Origin: Aeromicrobium sp. Leaf350
Lineage (GTDB): Bacteria > Actinomycetota > Actinomycetes > Propionibacteriales > Nocardioidaceae
Length of the DNA: 64,000 nucleotides
NCBI RefSeq assembly: GCF_916858655.1
Contig: NZ_CAKASL010000003.1
Coordinates: 682,001 to 746,000, forward strand
Direction of reading: 5' to 3'
The notes under the pieces are model-generated. The model searched no databases and was not told the DNA's origin. It saw only the letters and a list, made by a program, of their open reading frames with translations. Of this stretch, positions 38,336 through 48,001 are shown piece after piece. Numbering within the stretch: the stretch's first letter is position 1; every line of letters begins with the position of its first letter. A program made the translations under genes and the position numbers.

Positions 38336-39013
38336 TCAGTCTCGGGTTGCGGTCAGGTAGGCCAGCCCGCCGGCGGCCCGCAGGTCGATGTCGACCAGGC
38401 CGGATGCTGCGCTCCAGGCGCGCAGCTCGGATCCGGAGCAGCCGGGGCCGAGGACCCCCGCGGCGCGGCCGACGGGCCAGACGCCGCGGTAGGGCCACGG
38501 GGTGTCGGTCAGGATCGTGCTGAGCGCCACCCGACCACCCGGGGCGAGCACGCGGGCCATCTCGGCCACGGCGGCGCGCGGGTCCGGGAAGCAGTGCAGG
38601 CTCGTGAAGGCGAGCACGAGCTCGACCGAGCCGTCGTCGAGCGGCAGGTCGCCGACGTCCATCTCGGTCGTCTCGATCCCGGCCAGGCCGCGGCGTCGCG
38701 CCTCGGATCGCGTGCGCTCGAGCATCGCGGGCGAGATGTCGGCGGCCAGGTAGCGCAGGCCGTGGTCCTGCGGGAGGTCGCGCAGGACGATGCCCCCGCC
38801 GCACGGGATGTCGATGACGGTCGAGCCCGGCTCGAGCCGTGCGAGCTCCTTCGTGGCGAGGCGGTGCAGCACGTCGACCCCGGACCCGACGCCGATGCGC
38901 CACAGCAGCGCGCCGACCCGGGAGTCGCCCGAGATCCGGTCGTACACGAACGCCCAGGGATGGTCGCGCTGCCAGGCCCGGCTCGACCCGTCGGCGTCGC
39001 GGGGTGCAGTCAT
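38336..39013 (-). CDS. Class I SAM-dependent methyltransferase
   Basis: A 225-residue methyltransferase with motif I VIDIPCGGGIVLRDL near residue 67, motif II LRYLAADISPAML near residue 87, and motif IV region VELVLAFTSLHCFPDPR near residue 130. It resembles the UbiE/methyltransferase 11 group. The substrate is unknown and neighbours give no hint. ATG 39013 has a TACCCT box (minus strand, 39020-39025) six bases upstream. It is divergent from the EamA transporter and lies 48 bases upstream of pepN. Confidence 0.85.
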   Translation of the reverse strand: MTAPRDADGSSRAWQRDHPWAFVYDRISGDSRVGALLWRIGVGSGVDVLHRLATKELARLEPGSTVIDIPCGGGIVLRDLPQDHGLRYLAADISPAMLERTRSEARRRGLAGIETTEMDVGDLPLDDGSVELVLAFTSLHCFPDPRAAVAEMARVLAPGGRVALSTILTDTPWPYRGVWPVGRAAGVLGPGCSGSELRAWSAASGLVDIDLRAAGGLAYLTATRD

Positions 39014-39078
39014 GGATCGAGGGTAGGTGCTGCGACGCGGTGCGACGTCACGTGCTGGGCGGCGGGCAGACTGTCCCG

Positions 39079-39966
39079 GTGAACGCACTCCTGGCCGTCG
39101 TCGCGATCTGTGGCGTCTCCGCGTCCGGACCGCTCATGGCCGCGACCGCGGCGCCCGCGCTGGCGATCGCGTTCTGGCGCAACGCGGCCGCCTCGGTCGT
39201 GCTCGCCCCGATCACGCTGATGCGGCGCCGCGACGAGCTGCAGGCGCTGTCGCCGCGAGGTCGCCGTCTCGTGGTCGTGGCCGGGCTGATGCTCGCGCTG
39301 CACTTCGCCACCTGGGTCGCCTCGCTCAAGCTCACGTCCGTGGCTGCCGCGACGGCGCTCGTGACGACCCAGCTCGTGTGGGTCATGTTGATCGACCGGA
39401 TCCGCGGCGCGTCCGTGCCACTCCAGGCCGGCATCGGCTGCGCCCTGGCGATCGCCGGCGTCCTGGTGGTCTCGGGCTTCGACTTCACCGTCTCGACCCG
39501 CGCGCTCGTGGGTGACGGGCTCGCCGTCGCCGGCGGGCTGTTCGCCGCGCTCTACCTCGTCGCCGGCAGCGCCGTGCGCACCGAGCTGTCGACGACGGCC
39601 TACACCGCGGTCTGCTACTCCGTCTGCAGCCTGGCGCTGCTGGCGGCTGCTGTCGTCGGAGGCGTCCCGCTGGCCGGCTTCTCGACCCGCGACTGGCTGC
39701 TCATCGCAGGCGTGACGGTCGCGGCCCAGTTCCTCGGCCACTCGATCCTCAACCACCTGCTCGCGGTCATCAGCCCGATGATCGTCTCGCTGCTCCTGCT
39801 GCTGGAGGTGCCGCTGGCGGCCCTGCTCGCCGGGGTGTTCCTCGACCAGGTGCCGCACGCGGGCGTGTGGGTCGGACTCGTGCTGATCCTGGCGGGCCTG
39901 GCCTTCGTGGTGACCCACCGCGCGCCCGAGGAGACGGACCTGGTCGAGGCCCCACGGGTCGACTGA
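39079..39966 (+). CDS. EamA/DMT-family transporter
   Basis: A 295-residue protein with ten predicted membrane helices in two EamA repeats, from about residues 5-130 and 145-280. Conserved parts include FWRNAAASVVLAP near residue 33 and QFLGHSILNHLLAVISPMIV near residue 222. The family exports metabolites or nucleotide sugars; the substrate cannot be inferred. GTG 39079 fits the first helix; longer frames cross the divergent methyltransferase. Confidence 0.88.
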   Translation: MNALLAVVAICGVSASGPLMAATAAPALAIAFWRNAAASVVLAPITLMRRRDELQALSPRGRRLVVVAGLMLALHFATWVASLKLTSVAAATALVTTQLVWVMLIDRIRGASVPLQAGIGCALAIAGVLVVSGFDFTVSTRALVGDGLAVAGGLFAALYLVAGSAVRTELSTTAYTAVCYSVCSLALLAAAVVGGVPLAGFSTRDWLLIAGVTVAAQFLGHSILNHLLAVISPMIVSLLLLLEVPLAALLAGVFLDQVPHAGVWVGLVLILAGLAFVVTHRAPEETDLVEAPRVD

Positions 39967-40036
39967 GCGCGTGCGTTCGATCGACGGGGGCTAGAGTCAC
40001 CCCGTCGTTGCACACACTTTGACCAGGGAGTCACGC

Positions 40037-41230
40037 ATGGGACGTCTCGCCAGCACCGAGGGCCTGACCGAGGAGCAGACCGCGATCCTCTCGACGATCC
40101 GCGAGTTCGTCGACGAGAAGATCATCCCGGTCGCGCAGGATCTCGAGCACGCCGACGAGTACCCGACCGAGATCATCGAGGGCCTCAAGGAGCTCGGCGT
40201 CTTCGGCCTGACGATCCCCGAGGAGTACGACGGCCTCGGCGAGTCGCTGCTGACCTACGCGCTGGTGGTCGAGGAGATCGCGCGCGGCTGGATGAGCGTC
40301 TCGGGCGTCATCAACACCCACTTCATCGTCGCGTACCTGCTGATGCAGCACGGCACCGAGGAGCAGAAGAAGAAGTACCTGCCGAAGATGGCCACCGGCG
40401 AGGTCCGCGGCGCGTTCAGCATGTCGGAGCCGGGTCTGGGCTCGGACGTCTCGGCGGTCTCGACCAAGGCCACCAAGAAGGACGACGGCTCGTACTCGAT
40501 CACCGGCCAGAAGATGTGGCTGACCAACGGCGGCACGTCCACGCTGGTCGCGGTGCTGTGCAAGACCGACGAGGGCGCCGAGAGCGTCTACAAGAACATG
40601 ACCACCTTCCTGGTCGAGAAGGAGGCCGGCTTCGGCGAGACGGCCCAGGGCGTCACGGTGCCGGGCAAGATCGCGAAGATGGGCTACAAGGGCGTCGAGA
40701 CGACCGAGCTCATCCTGGAGGACCACCAGATCGCCGCCGAGCAGATCCTGGGCGGTGAGCCGGGCAAGGGCTTCTTCCAGATGATGGACGGCGTCGAGGT
40801 CGGCCGCGTCAACGTCGCCGCCCGCGCCTGCGGCATGGCGATCCGCGGCTTCGAGCTCGGCATCGCCTACGCCCAGCAGCGCAAGACGTTCGGCAAGCAG
40901 ATCGCCGACCACCAGGCCGTGCTGTTCCGCCTGGCCGAGATGGCCACCAAGGTCGAGACCATCCACACGATGATGGTCCGCGCGGCGCGCCTGAAGGACA
41001 CCGGAAAGCGCATGGACGTCGAGGCCGGCATGGCCAAGATGCTCGCCTCCGAGTACGCCAACGAGGTCGTCGAGGACTCCTTCCGGATCCACGGCGGCTA
41101 CGGCTACTCCAAGGAGTACGAGATCGAGCGCATCATGCGCGAGGTCAAGTTCATGCTGATCGGCGAGGGCACCTCCGACATCCAGAAGATGATCATCGGC
41201 CGCGCGCTCCTCAAGGACTACAAGCTCTGA
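40037..41230 (+). CDS. Acyl-CoA dehydrogenase, second copy
   Basis: A 397-residue acyl-CoA dehydrogenase: FSMSEPGLGSDVSAVSTKAT near residue 132, QQRKTFGKQIADHQAVLF near residue 283, IHGGYGYSKEYEIERIMRE near residue 352, and the C-terminus GEGTSDIQKMIIGRALLKDY. It is clearly distinct from the copy at 15978 and looks closer to short-chain or branched-chain types. ATG 40037 has AGGGAG upstream and a TAGAGT -10 box at 39992-39997. It is monocistronic, ending at a hairpin that abuts the tmRNA promoter. Confidence 0.93.
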   Translation: MGRLASTEGLTEEQTAILSTIREFVDEKIIPVAQDLEHADEYPTEIIEGLKELGVFGLTIPEEYDGLGESLLTYALVVEEIARGWMSVSGVINTHFIVAYLLMQHGTEEQKKKYLPKMATGEVRGAFSMSEPGLGSDVSAVSTKATKKDDGSYSITGQKMWLTNGGTSTLVAVLCKTDEGAESVYKNMTTFLVEKEAGFGETAQGVTVPGKIAKMGYKGVETTELILEDHQIAAEQILGGEPGKGFFQMMDGVEVGRVNVAARACGMAIRGFELGIAYAQQRKTFGKQIADHQAVLFRLAEMATKVETIHTMMVRAARLKDTGKRMDVEAGMAKMLASEYANEVVEDSFRIHGGYGYSKEYEIERIMREVKFMLIGEGTSDIQKMIIGRALLKDYKL

Positions 41231-41248
41231 GACCAGCCGGTCCGACCG

Positions 41249-41295
41249 GCGCTGCGGGCCTACGGGAATGTCCCGTCGGCCCGCAGCGCTATGCT
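41249..41295 (+). terminator. Terminator of the acyl-CoA dehydrogenase gene followed by the ssrA -10 box
   Basis: GCGCTGCGGGCC (41249-41260) pairs perfectly with 41278-41289, with an inner ACGGGA/TCCCGT stem. TATGCT (41290-41295) begins at the next base and is a good -10 box for the tmRNA, placing its start near 41302. Confidence 0.75.
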
Positions 41296-41312
41296 GGGCA
41301 GATAACTCAAGA

Positions 41313-41679
41313 GGGGCTGATCGGTTTCGACTGTTGTCGTTCGGATCAGGTGAAGCGGGTAGAGAAGGCAACGTCATCTCTCAAACGATCGTTGCAACCC
41401 ATAAGTGCCGATTCCAAGCGCACTGACTTCGCCCTCGCTGCCTGACAGCGACTGGTGAAGGGCAGACCCGGGAGCGTCCCCGTCCCGGATCGTCTGTCTC
41501 ATGCAGGGGACTTGCTGGTCACGCCGTGTCACGGGGCGTGATCGGGACTTTTTCGTGACTGAGCCTGTCGGTGACGTGTTCGTCCGAGCACCGGGGCTGA
41601 GAAAAGCGTCTGACGGACTGCACCCGGAGAAGCCCTGATGCAGCGTTACAGGACCGGGGTTCGATTCCCCGCAGCTCCA
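41313..41679 (+). ncRNA. ssrA: Transfer-messenger RNA (tmRNA)
   Basis: The 5' tRNA-like half begins GGGGCTGATCGGTTTCGAC and the 3' half ends in a T-arm (GGGGTTCGATTCCCC) and CAGCTCC acceptor strand, which pairs with GGGGCTG. CCA is not encoded. The tag frame opens with GCC at 41407 and ends with TGA at 41443-41445, encoding ADSKRTDFALAA, a typical actinobacterial degradation tag. It rescues stalled ribosomes together with SmpB. The resume codon follows TAAGT, as usual. The last 22 bases are repeated in inverted orientation downstream. Confidence 0.97.
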
Positions 41680-41762
41680 CGACGTGACGAGGCCCCGGCC
41701 TCCCCGCTCTTGCGGGGAGGCCGGGGCCTCGTCACGTTCGTCGTGGAGCTGCGGGGAATCGA
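41661..41762. repeat. Giant hairpin mirroring the tmRNA 3' end
   Basis: Bases 41661-41682 (T-arm to just past the tmRNA end) are the perfect reverse complement of 41741-41762. Between them 41683-41707 pairs perfectly with 41712-41736 around a TCTT loop. Apart from a four-base bulge (41737-41740) the arms pair over 47 bp. The inner 25-bp stem is a plausible tmRNA terminator; the outer 22-bp copy is unexplained. Confidence 0.9.
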
Positions 41763-42024
41763 GTGGGCCCCTGCGTCCGCGCCGAAGGCGCGCAGCAAGG
41801 GATCCCCGCAGCGCCGGTCGGCTGAGGATCGGGGTTCCGCACCCGAACCCCACCGGACCCACCCGTCGCGCCACGCAACCACGCTGTGACGTCAATCACG
41901 CGGCGACCTGCGTCGCCCCTGGATCCCCGTCCCCGATCCGCCCGCACCAGCCCGTCGAGGGGCCAACCTCGTGGTCGCATGCGACGTCCTGCCGCGCCGG
42001 GTGGGGAAGTCAAAGGGAGTACGC
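41763..42024. other. Intergenic stretch upstream of the LPXTG repeat protein
   Basis: About 260 bases with no convincing gene. It contains a TGACGTCA palindrome (near 41887) and paired GATCCCCG/CGGGG segments, but no clear -35/-10 pair. The ribosome site AAGGGAG lies just before ATG 42025. Confidence 0.5.
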
Positions 42025-45000
42025 ATGCATCGAGGGATCCTCCGAGCCCGCCTGGTCACGACGCTCGGACTCCTGCTGGTCCTGTCGTCGGTGGTCGTGC
42101 AGGCCGAGCGTCCGGGCTCGGGCGGCGACGTGCCGCTGGTGGCGACCGACGACCTGCGGCCGGTCGCGGCCGGGGTCCCCGAGGCGCCGAGGCCCGTCTT
42201 CTCCGAGGACTTCGAGCCGCCGGCGTCGGGGTCGGGCACCGCGCCGCAACGGCTCACGACCGCCTTCCCGGAGTTCAGCGCCCACGCCGCGTGGCTGGAT
42301 GCCGCGGCGTGCAACGGCATCTGGGTCAACGGCTCCGCCAACCCGCCTGCGGGGCTCGGTGGCTGCACGAACATCGGACCCGACAGCGGGTATGCGGGGA
42401 TCCGGAGCATGGCGACCGCGCTGGGCGGCGGTGACCCCGCGAACCACGCGATCTCGTCGTACACCCACAACGGCATCAGCCCGGGCGCCGGTCACGTGCA
42501 GCTGCTCTCGCCCCAGGTCACGGCTCCGGCCCAGCGCTACTACGTCGCGTCCCTGGACGTCGCGAACACGAACTGCTTCGCGAACCCTGCCCAGATGCGC
42601 TTCTTCGTCCAGACCTCCGCCTCCGCGGCCGATGCGACGCCCGACCGGGTCTACCTCGGCACGCCGGTGTCAGGGTGCCCCCAAGGGGCGCAGCCCAACA
42701 CCCAGGTCACCACCCTGACGTCCCCCGGCTCGATCCGATGGGCCGCGAGCGAGCTGCGCATGGGGCTGGTCAACATGACCGGCACGGGCAGCGGCAACGA
42801 CGCCGCGATCGACAACCTGCGCCTCCTCGACGCCACGCCGAGCCTGGACAAGGCGTTCACGCCGGGGCTCATCGCACCGGGCGGCACCTCGACCCTCACC
42901 TTCACCGTGACGAACACGACCGAGCTGGCCAGCAAGGTCGACTGGGGCTTCACCGACGCGCTCCCGAGCGGGCTCACCGTGTCGACGTCGCCGAACGTGG
43001 GCGGCACCTGCACCAGCACGACCGGCGCGGCATTGACTCGCACGGCGGCCGCAGGCTCCACCTCCGTCACGGTGGCGGGTGGCGACCTGGCGGTCGGGCA
43101 GGCCTCGTGCACCGTCACGGTGGACGTCACCGCAGCAGCCGAGGGCTCGTACGTCAACGGACCGTCTCAGGTCACGACGTCGTTCCTGGAGCCGCCCGAG
43201 GACGCGACCCTCGTCGTGCGGGCACCCCGCATCACCCTGACGAAGGCGCTCGACGTCCCGCGCGGCCGCGCCGGTGACCAGTTCTCCGTGGCCATCCGGC
43301 CCGGATCGGCGGCCGGCCCGGTCGTCAGCTCGACGGCGAACGCCGTCACCGCGGGCTCCGGGTCGACGGTTGCGGCGGGCACCGGCACGACGGGCACGTA
43401 CGTGGCCACGACCTCGGTCCACCACCTCACGGAGGCGGGCGTCGGGAGCACGGACCTCGCTGCGTACACGGCCTCGCTCACGTGCACCGACTCCGCGGGG
43501 CTGCAGAAGGGTCTGCCGACCGGGCAGCCGTTCTCGGGGTCGTGGCCGCTGACGCCGGTGGCAGGCGCGAACATCGCCTGCGTCCTGGCCAACACGGCCG
43601 TCCCGGCCGCCCTGGACGTGTCGAAGACCTCCGACCCGGCGTCGGGGCAGCCCCTGGTTCCCGGCTCGACCGCGACGTACACGCTGACGTTCGCCAACAC
43701 CGGTGGTCGCCCCGCGACGGTCGCGCACGACGACGTGCTGACCGACGTGCTCGACGACGCGACCGTCTCCGACGTCACCACGTCAGACCCGGCGCTCTCG
43801 GCCGCGCTCCTGGGTGGTCGTCTGCTCGTCTCCGGCACGGTCCCGGCGGGGGAGACCTTCACGGTCACGTACACGGTCGAGGTGCCGGACCCGGTGCCCG
43901 GCGGCGGGAACGGGGTCCTGAACAACTACGTCGTTCCTCGTGGCGAGGCGCCGCCGCCCACCTGCGACGCGAGCACCCGCACGTGCACCACGCACCCCGT
44001 CCCCGGTGACGTGTCGGTCGCGAAGGCCGTCGCGGGCTCGTTCGTGCCGGGCGGCGCCGTCACGTACACGCTGACCTTCACCCACTCCGGCGGGCAGCCG
44101 GCGACCGTGGGCTACACCGACGTGCTGACCGACGTGCTGGACGACGCGACGCTGAGCTCCGGTCCGGTCTCGTCGAGCCCGGCGGTCACCGCCGTCCACA
44201 ACGGCGACCGGCTCGAGGTCTCGGGCACGATCTCCCGTGGCGACCCCGTCACCGTGACCTACTCCGTCGTGCCGAAGGCGAGCGGCTTCGGCGACGCCGT
44301 GCTGGACAACTGCGTCACGGAGGACGGCGGCGACGACACGTCGTGCACGAGCACCGAGATCCCGGGCGACCTGGAGATCGAGAAGACGTCCGACCCGGGC
44401 TCGGGAGCCGCGCTGGTGCGAGGCGACTCGGTCACCTACACGCTGACGTTCCGCAACACCGGAGGCGCGACGGTCGACCTCGACCACGTCGACGACCTGT
44501 CCGACCTCCTCGACGACGCCGAGCTGGTCGGGGCGCCGGTCAGCTCGTCCGCTGACGTCGTCGCCGAGCTGAGGGACGCCGAGATCGCCATCTCCGGCCG
44601 GGTGCCCGGGGGCGGCTCCGTGACCGTCAGCTACACGGCTCGGGTGTCGACGACGGCGCAGGGTGACGGCGTCCTGGACAACTACCTGGTCGAGGCGGGC
44701 GAGGAGCCCCCGACCGAGTGCGTGCCGGCTCCGGACGAGCTGCCCACCTGCACCACCCATCCGGTGCCCGGCGACCTCAGCGTCACGAAGACGGTCGACC
44801 CCGCCTCCGGCACCGCGGTCGAGCCCGGCCAGGTCCTCACCTACACGCTGACCTTCGCGAACGGCGGCGGTGAGGCCGTCGCGCTCGACCACGTCGACCA
44901 CCTCGCCGGAGTGCTGGACGACGCCGCCCTGACCTCGCAGCCCGTCGCGTCCAGCCCCGGTCTGACGGTCACGCCGAGCCCGCTGGGAGCCGGCGACGAC

Positions 45001-46563
45001 CGTTTCCGGGTCACCGGGACGGTTCCGGGCGGAGCCTCCGCCTCCGTGACCTACCAGGTGACGGTCGCCGCCGCGGCCGACCGTGGTGACTCGGTGCTGG
45101 CGAACGTCCTGGTCGAGGGCGACGCCGAGCCCCCGGTGCCGTGCGAGCCGGCGACGCCGACGTGCACCACGAACCCGGTCGTCGAGCTCGCGGTCTCGAA
45201 GGCGGTGACGCCCTCGGCCGGACCCGTGGCACCAGGTGCGGAGCTGACCTACGCGCTGACGTTCGAGAACCGGGGCGCGGTCGGCGTCCCCGTGGAGTAC
45301 TCCGACCACCTGGCGGGGGTGCTGGACGACGCGACCCTCACCGCCGGTCCGGCCTTCGACGGAAACGACGGCTTCGGCCTGTCGATCGTGCCGCTGCCGT
45401 TCACGGGCGATCGCCTCGACGTGAGAGGCGAGCTGGCCGCCGGCCGGGTCGCCGTGGTCGAGTACTCCGTCACGGTCAAGGAGACCGGTCGCGGTGACTC
45501 GGTGCTGGCCAACTTCCTGGTGCCGGGTGGCGGCGCTCCGCCGTCGGACTGCGACCCGGCCACACGACTCTGCACCGAGACGCCGGTGGCGGAGCTGACG
45601 GCGACGAAGTCGGTCGACCCGGCGTCCGGCACCGCGGTCGTGCCCGGCCAGGTGCTGACGTACACGCTCACCTTCGCCAATCGTGGCGGTGTGCCCGCGT
45701 CCGTCGACCACACCGACGACCTCGCCGGGGTGCTCGATGACGCGGCGCTCACGACCGGGCCGGCCCTCGACAGCTCCGACGGGTTGTCGATCACGGTCCT
45801 CGACGAGAGCTTCACCGTCGCGGGCGACCTGCCCGCAGGCGCCACCTCGCAGGTGATTTACGAGGTCACGGTGGCGGCGGCCGCGGATCGTGGTGACTCG
45901 GTCCTGGCGAACTTCCTGCTCGCCGGAGACGAGGAGCCGCCGTCGGAGTGCGACCCGGCGACCGAGACGTGCACGACGAACCCGGTCTCGGAGGTGGCGG
46001 TCTCGAAGTCGGTCGACCCGGCCTCGGGCACGCAGGTGGTGGCGGGTCAGACGCTGACCTACCGACTGACCTTCACCAACCTGGGAGGCGTCGGTGCGCC
46101 GCTCGACCACACCGACCACCTCGCCGCAGTGCTCGACGACGCCCGGCTCAGCAGCGCGCCTCGCGTCGTGGGCGACGCCTTCGGGGCGCAGGTCTCGTCC
46201 GTCGTCGACCAGCGCTTCTCCGTCACCGGGGAGCTGGCCGGCGGGGCGACGGTCGTGGTGGAGTACGCCGTCGTGGTCAAGGACCTCGGTCAGCGGGGCG
46301 ACGACGTGGTCGCGAACTTCCTCGTGCTCGGCGACGCGTCGCCCCCGACGGTCTGCGACCCGGCGACCCCGTGGTGCACCGAGAACCGGGTCACGCCGCC
46401 CACGGCCGTCCTGTCGGACTCGGTCATCGGTCTGCTGCCGAGCACCGGCGGACCGGCGCTCCTGCTCCTGCTGGCCGGGCTGCTCCTGCTTGCCGTCGGC
46501 GTGGCCGTGGTCCGACGCCGACAGGCGACCCCGGGCCGCCACGCAGGTCCGCGGCGCGACTGA
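42025..46563 (+). CDS. LPXTG-anchored surface protein with seven DUF11-like repeats
   Basis: A protein of about 1512 residues. A signal peptide (residues 1-30) leads to a lectin-like N-terminal region to about 270, then a DUF11-type domain and a SpaA-like domain. Seven repeats of about 120-137 residues start near residues 529, 661, 781, 916, 1053, 1189 and 1322. Each opens with a K(T/A/S)-x-P-x-SG motif, then LTYTLTFANxGG and a VLDDA motif, and most contain cysteine pairs (CDPATxxCTxxPV). The C-terminus is a sorting signal: LPSTG near residue 1470, a hydrophobic helix, then RRRQ. A sortase would attach it to the cell wall as a long adhesin or stalk. No sortase is in the window. RBS AAGGGAG precedes the ATG. 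Confidence 0.88.
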   Translation: MHRGILRARLVTTLGLLLVLSSVVVQAERPGSGGDVPLVATDDLRPVAAGVPEAPRPVFSEDFEPPASGSGTAPQRLTTAFPEFSAHAAWLDAAACNGIWVNGSANPPAGLGGCTNIGPDSGYAGIRSMATALGGGDPANHAISSYTHNGISPGAGHVQLLSPQVTAPAQRYYVASLDVANTNCFANPAQMRFFVQTSASAADATPDRVYLGTPVSGCPQGAQPNTQVTTLTSPGSIRWAASELRMGLVNMTGTGSGNDAAIDNLRLLDATPSLDKAFTPGLIAPGGTSTLTFTVTNTTELASKVDWGFTDALPSGLTVSTSPNVGGTCTSTTGAALTRTAAAGSTSVTVAGGDLAVGQASCTVTVDVTAAAEGSYVNGPSQVTTSFLEPPEDATLVVRAPRITLTKALDVPRGRAGDQFSVAIRPGSAAGPVVSSTANAVTAGSGSTVAAGTGTTGTYVATTSVHHLTEAGVGSTDLAAYTASLTCTDSAGLQKGLPTGQPFSGSWPLTPVAGANIACVLANTAVPAALDVSKTSDPASGQPLVPGSTATYTLTFANTGGRPATVAHDDVLTDVLDDATVSDVTTSDPALSAALLGGRLLVSGTVPAGETFTVTYTVEVPDPVPGGGNGVLNNYVVPRGEAPPPTCDASTRTCTTHPVPGDVSVAKAVAGSFVPGGAVTYTLTFTHSGGQPATVGYTDVLTDVLDDATLSSGPVSSSPAVTAVHNGDRLEVSGTISRGDPVTVTYSVVPKASGFGDAVLDNCVTEDGGDDTSCTSTEIPGDLEIEKTSDPGSGAALVRGDSVTYTLTFRNTGGATVDLDHVDDLSDLLDDAELVGAPVSSSADVVAELRDAEIAISGRVPGGGSVTVSYTARVSTTAQGDGVLDNYLVEAGEEPPTECVPAPDELPTCTTHPVPGDLSVTKTVDPASGTAVEPGQVLTYTLTFANGGGEAVALDHVDHLAGVLDDAALTSQPVASSPGLTVTPSPLGAGDDRFRVTGTVPGGASASVTYQVTVAAAADRGDSVLANVLVEGDAEPPVPCEPATPTCTTNPVVELAVSKAVTPSAGPVAPGAELTYALTFENRGAVGVPVEYSDHLAGVLDDATLTAGPAFDGNDGFGLSIVPLPFTGDRLDVRGELAAGRVAVVEYSVTVKETGRGDSVLANFLVPGGGAPPSDCDPATRLCTETPVAELTATKSVDPASGTAVVPGQVLTYTLTFANRGGVPASVDHTDDLAGVLDDAALTTGPALDSSDGLSITVLDESFTVAGDLPAGATSQVIYEVTVAAAADRGDSVLANFLLAGDEEPPSECDPATETCTTNPVSEVAVSKSVDPASGTQVVAGQTLTYRLTFTNLGGVGAPLDHTDHLAAVLDDARLSSAPRVVGDAFGAQVSSVVDQRFSVTGELAGGATVVVEYAVVVKDLGQRGDDVVANFLVLGDASPPTVCDPATPWCTENRVTPPTAVLSDSVIGLLPSTGGPALLLLLAGLLLLAVGVAVVRRRQATPGRHAGPRRD

Positions 46564-46569
46564 CCTGCG

Positions 46570-47910
46570 TCAGGGGTGCGGCACGGGCGTGGGGCGCGCC
46601 GCACCCCTGACACGGTCGACGACCGCGTCGAGCCAGCGTCCGACGTTCTCGCGGGCCTCGGTGGTGTCGGGGTAGCGGCACCGCAGGTGCAGGCCGTCGT
46701 CACCCGCGAGGAACCAGGCCATGACCCCGTCGGTACGGGTGACGGCCGAGACCCACTGCACCTCGAGCCCGGCTGGCACCGCGGGCAGCCGACGCGAGTC
46801 GAGCCACGACAGCGCGAACATGCCGGGCGGGGAGAGCTCGCGGTCGAGGTGACCCAGGATCGGGGCGAGGGGGTGCGAACCGAGTCGGAGGCTCTCCTTC
46901 AGGGCGGAGGAGCACCCGAGCGGTGAGGGGTCGGAGCACTCCAGCACCGAGTTGGTGATGAACCATCCGACGGCTCCGCTCCACGCCGCGTCGTCGCGGC
47001 TGTGCACCGGGAAGACCGCCCTGAGCGTGCGACCCGAGAGCTCGCTGGTCGCGGCGGCGACCTCTGCCAGGGCGAGGGCCGTGATCCTCACGCCGTGGTC
47101 GGCTGCGTGCTTGGCGAGGTGCTCGAGGTCGACGGCGTCGAGCACGTCACGCACCTCGACGACCTCGGGCCGCGGCTCGGACACGTCGCCGAGCGGCAGG
47201 GGGAAGCGGGGGAGCGCTCCCTCGTCGGCCGCGAGGACGTCGGCCCACCGCTCGGTGACCGCGGCCGGGGCGGGCGGTCGCTCCTCGAGCTGTCGGGTGT
47301 GGGCGGCGAACGAGGCGGCGGGTTCGAGGTCACCGCCGGGGACACGGCCGGCGAGGAGGTCGTCCAGGCAGGACCTCAGGTCGCGCAGCAGCACCAGCAG
47401 CGACCACATGTCGAGGTGGCTGTGGTCGGCCGCGATCACGGCCACCGGGCGGGAGTCGGTGGGATCGTCCGGAATGATCACGCACAGGCGGTGTGACGGC
47501 TCGCCGAACGGTCGGCAGGCGGCGTCCAGGACGCGACGCAGGACGGCGCGCGTGGTCTCCTCGGAGTCGGCCGGGCGGTGCTCGACCCACTCGCCGACCG
47601 AGACCCCGACCTCGTGCAGGTCGAGCCGGTCAGGGCCCCCCGGCTCGCTGGTGCGGGAGAACGCGGTGCGGAGGGTCCCGTGGCGCGCCACGACCGCAGC
47701 CCACGCCGTGGCCAGCTGCGCGGGCGAGACGTCGTGGTCGAGCCGGAACGAGAGCGCCATCCACGACCCGTCGCGATCGCCGGCTCCCACGTGGCGTCGC
47801 TGGTCGTACGAGATGGGCACGGCGTCGCCGGGCAGCCCGACCAGCCCCGTGGAGAGACTCGTCACACGCCCTGGGGGGAGCCTCATGTGAGCGACGTTGG
47901 TGAGGCGCAT
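46570..47910 (-). CDS. Condensation-domain (PapA-like) acyltransferase homologue
   Basis: A 446-residue protein with the fold of NRPS condensation/PapA acyltransferases. Residues 35-55 (ISYDQRRHV, GSWMALSFRLDHDVS) and the AWAAVVARHGTLRTAF segment near residue 72 are typical. The catalytic HHxxxD-like motif is ADHSHLDMWS near residue 162, with HSHLD matching HxxxD. No carrier or adenylation domain is attached. In mycobacteria such proteins esterify lipid alcohols; here substrate and product are unknown. ATG 47910 has a minus-strand TAGGAT box (47918-47923) seven bases upstream. It converges on the LPXTG protein gene with six bases between stops. Confidence 0.75.
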   Translation of the reverse strand: MRLTNVAHMRLPPGRVTSLSTGLVGLPGDAVPISYDQRRHVGAGDRDGSWMALSFRLDHDVSPAQLATAWAAVVARHGTLRTAFSRTSEPGGPDRLDLHEVGVSVGEWVEHRPADSEETTRAVLRRVLDAACRPFGEPSHRLCVIIPDDPTDSRPVAVIAADHSHLDMWSLLVLLRDLRSCLDDLLAGRVPGGDLEPAASFAAHTRQLEERPPAPAAVTERWADVLAADEGALPRFPLPLGDVSEPRPEVVEVRDVLDAVDLEHLAKHAADHGVRITALALAEVAAATSELSGRTLRAVFPVHSRDDAAWSGAVGWFITNSVLECSDPSPLGCSSALKESLRLGSHPLAPILGHLDRELSPPGMFALSWLDSRRLPAVPAGLEVQWVSAVTRTDGVMAWFLAGDDGLHLRCRYPDTTEARENVGRWLDAVVDRVRGAARPTPVPHP

Positions 47911-48001
47911 CGCGGCTATCCTAGGCGCGGCGACGCCCGGGAACCGGGCACCGGCGGGGGCGCCGGGCCGCGGGCGGCAGGACGACAGAGTGCGAGGTGT
48001 T

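Noticed and set aside
41661..42024. An integrated genomic island at the tmRNA 3' end
   Set aside because: The copy of the tmRNA end is inverted and only 58 bases away, no integrase gene is present, and the following gene has the same composition as its neighbours.
43783..46542. A 919-codon minus-strand frame opposite the repeat adhesin
   Set aside because: The repeats of the adhesin produce repeated antisense text; no ribosome site or domain supports it.
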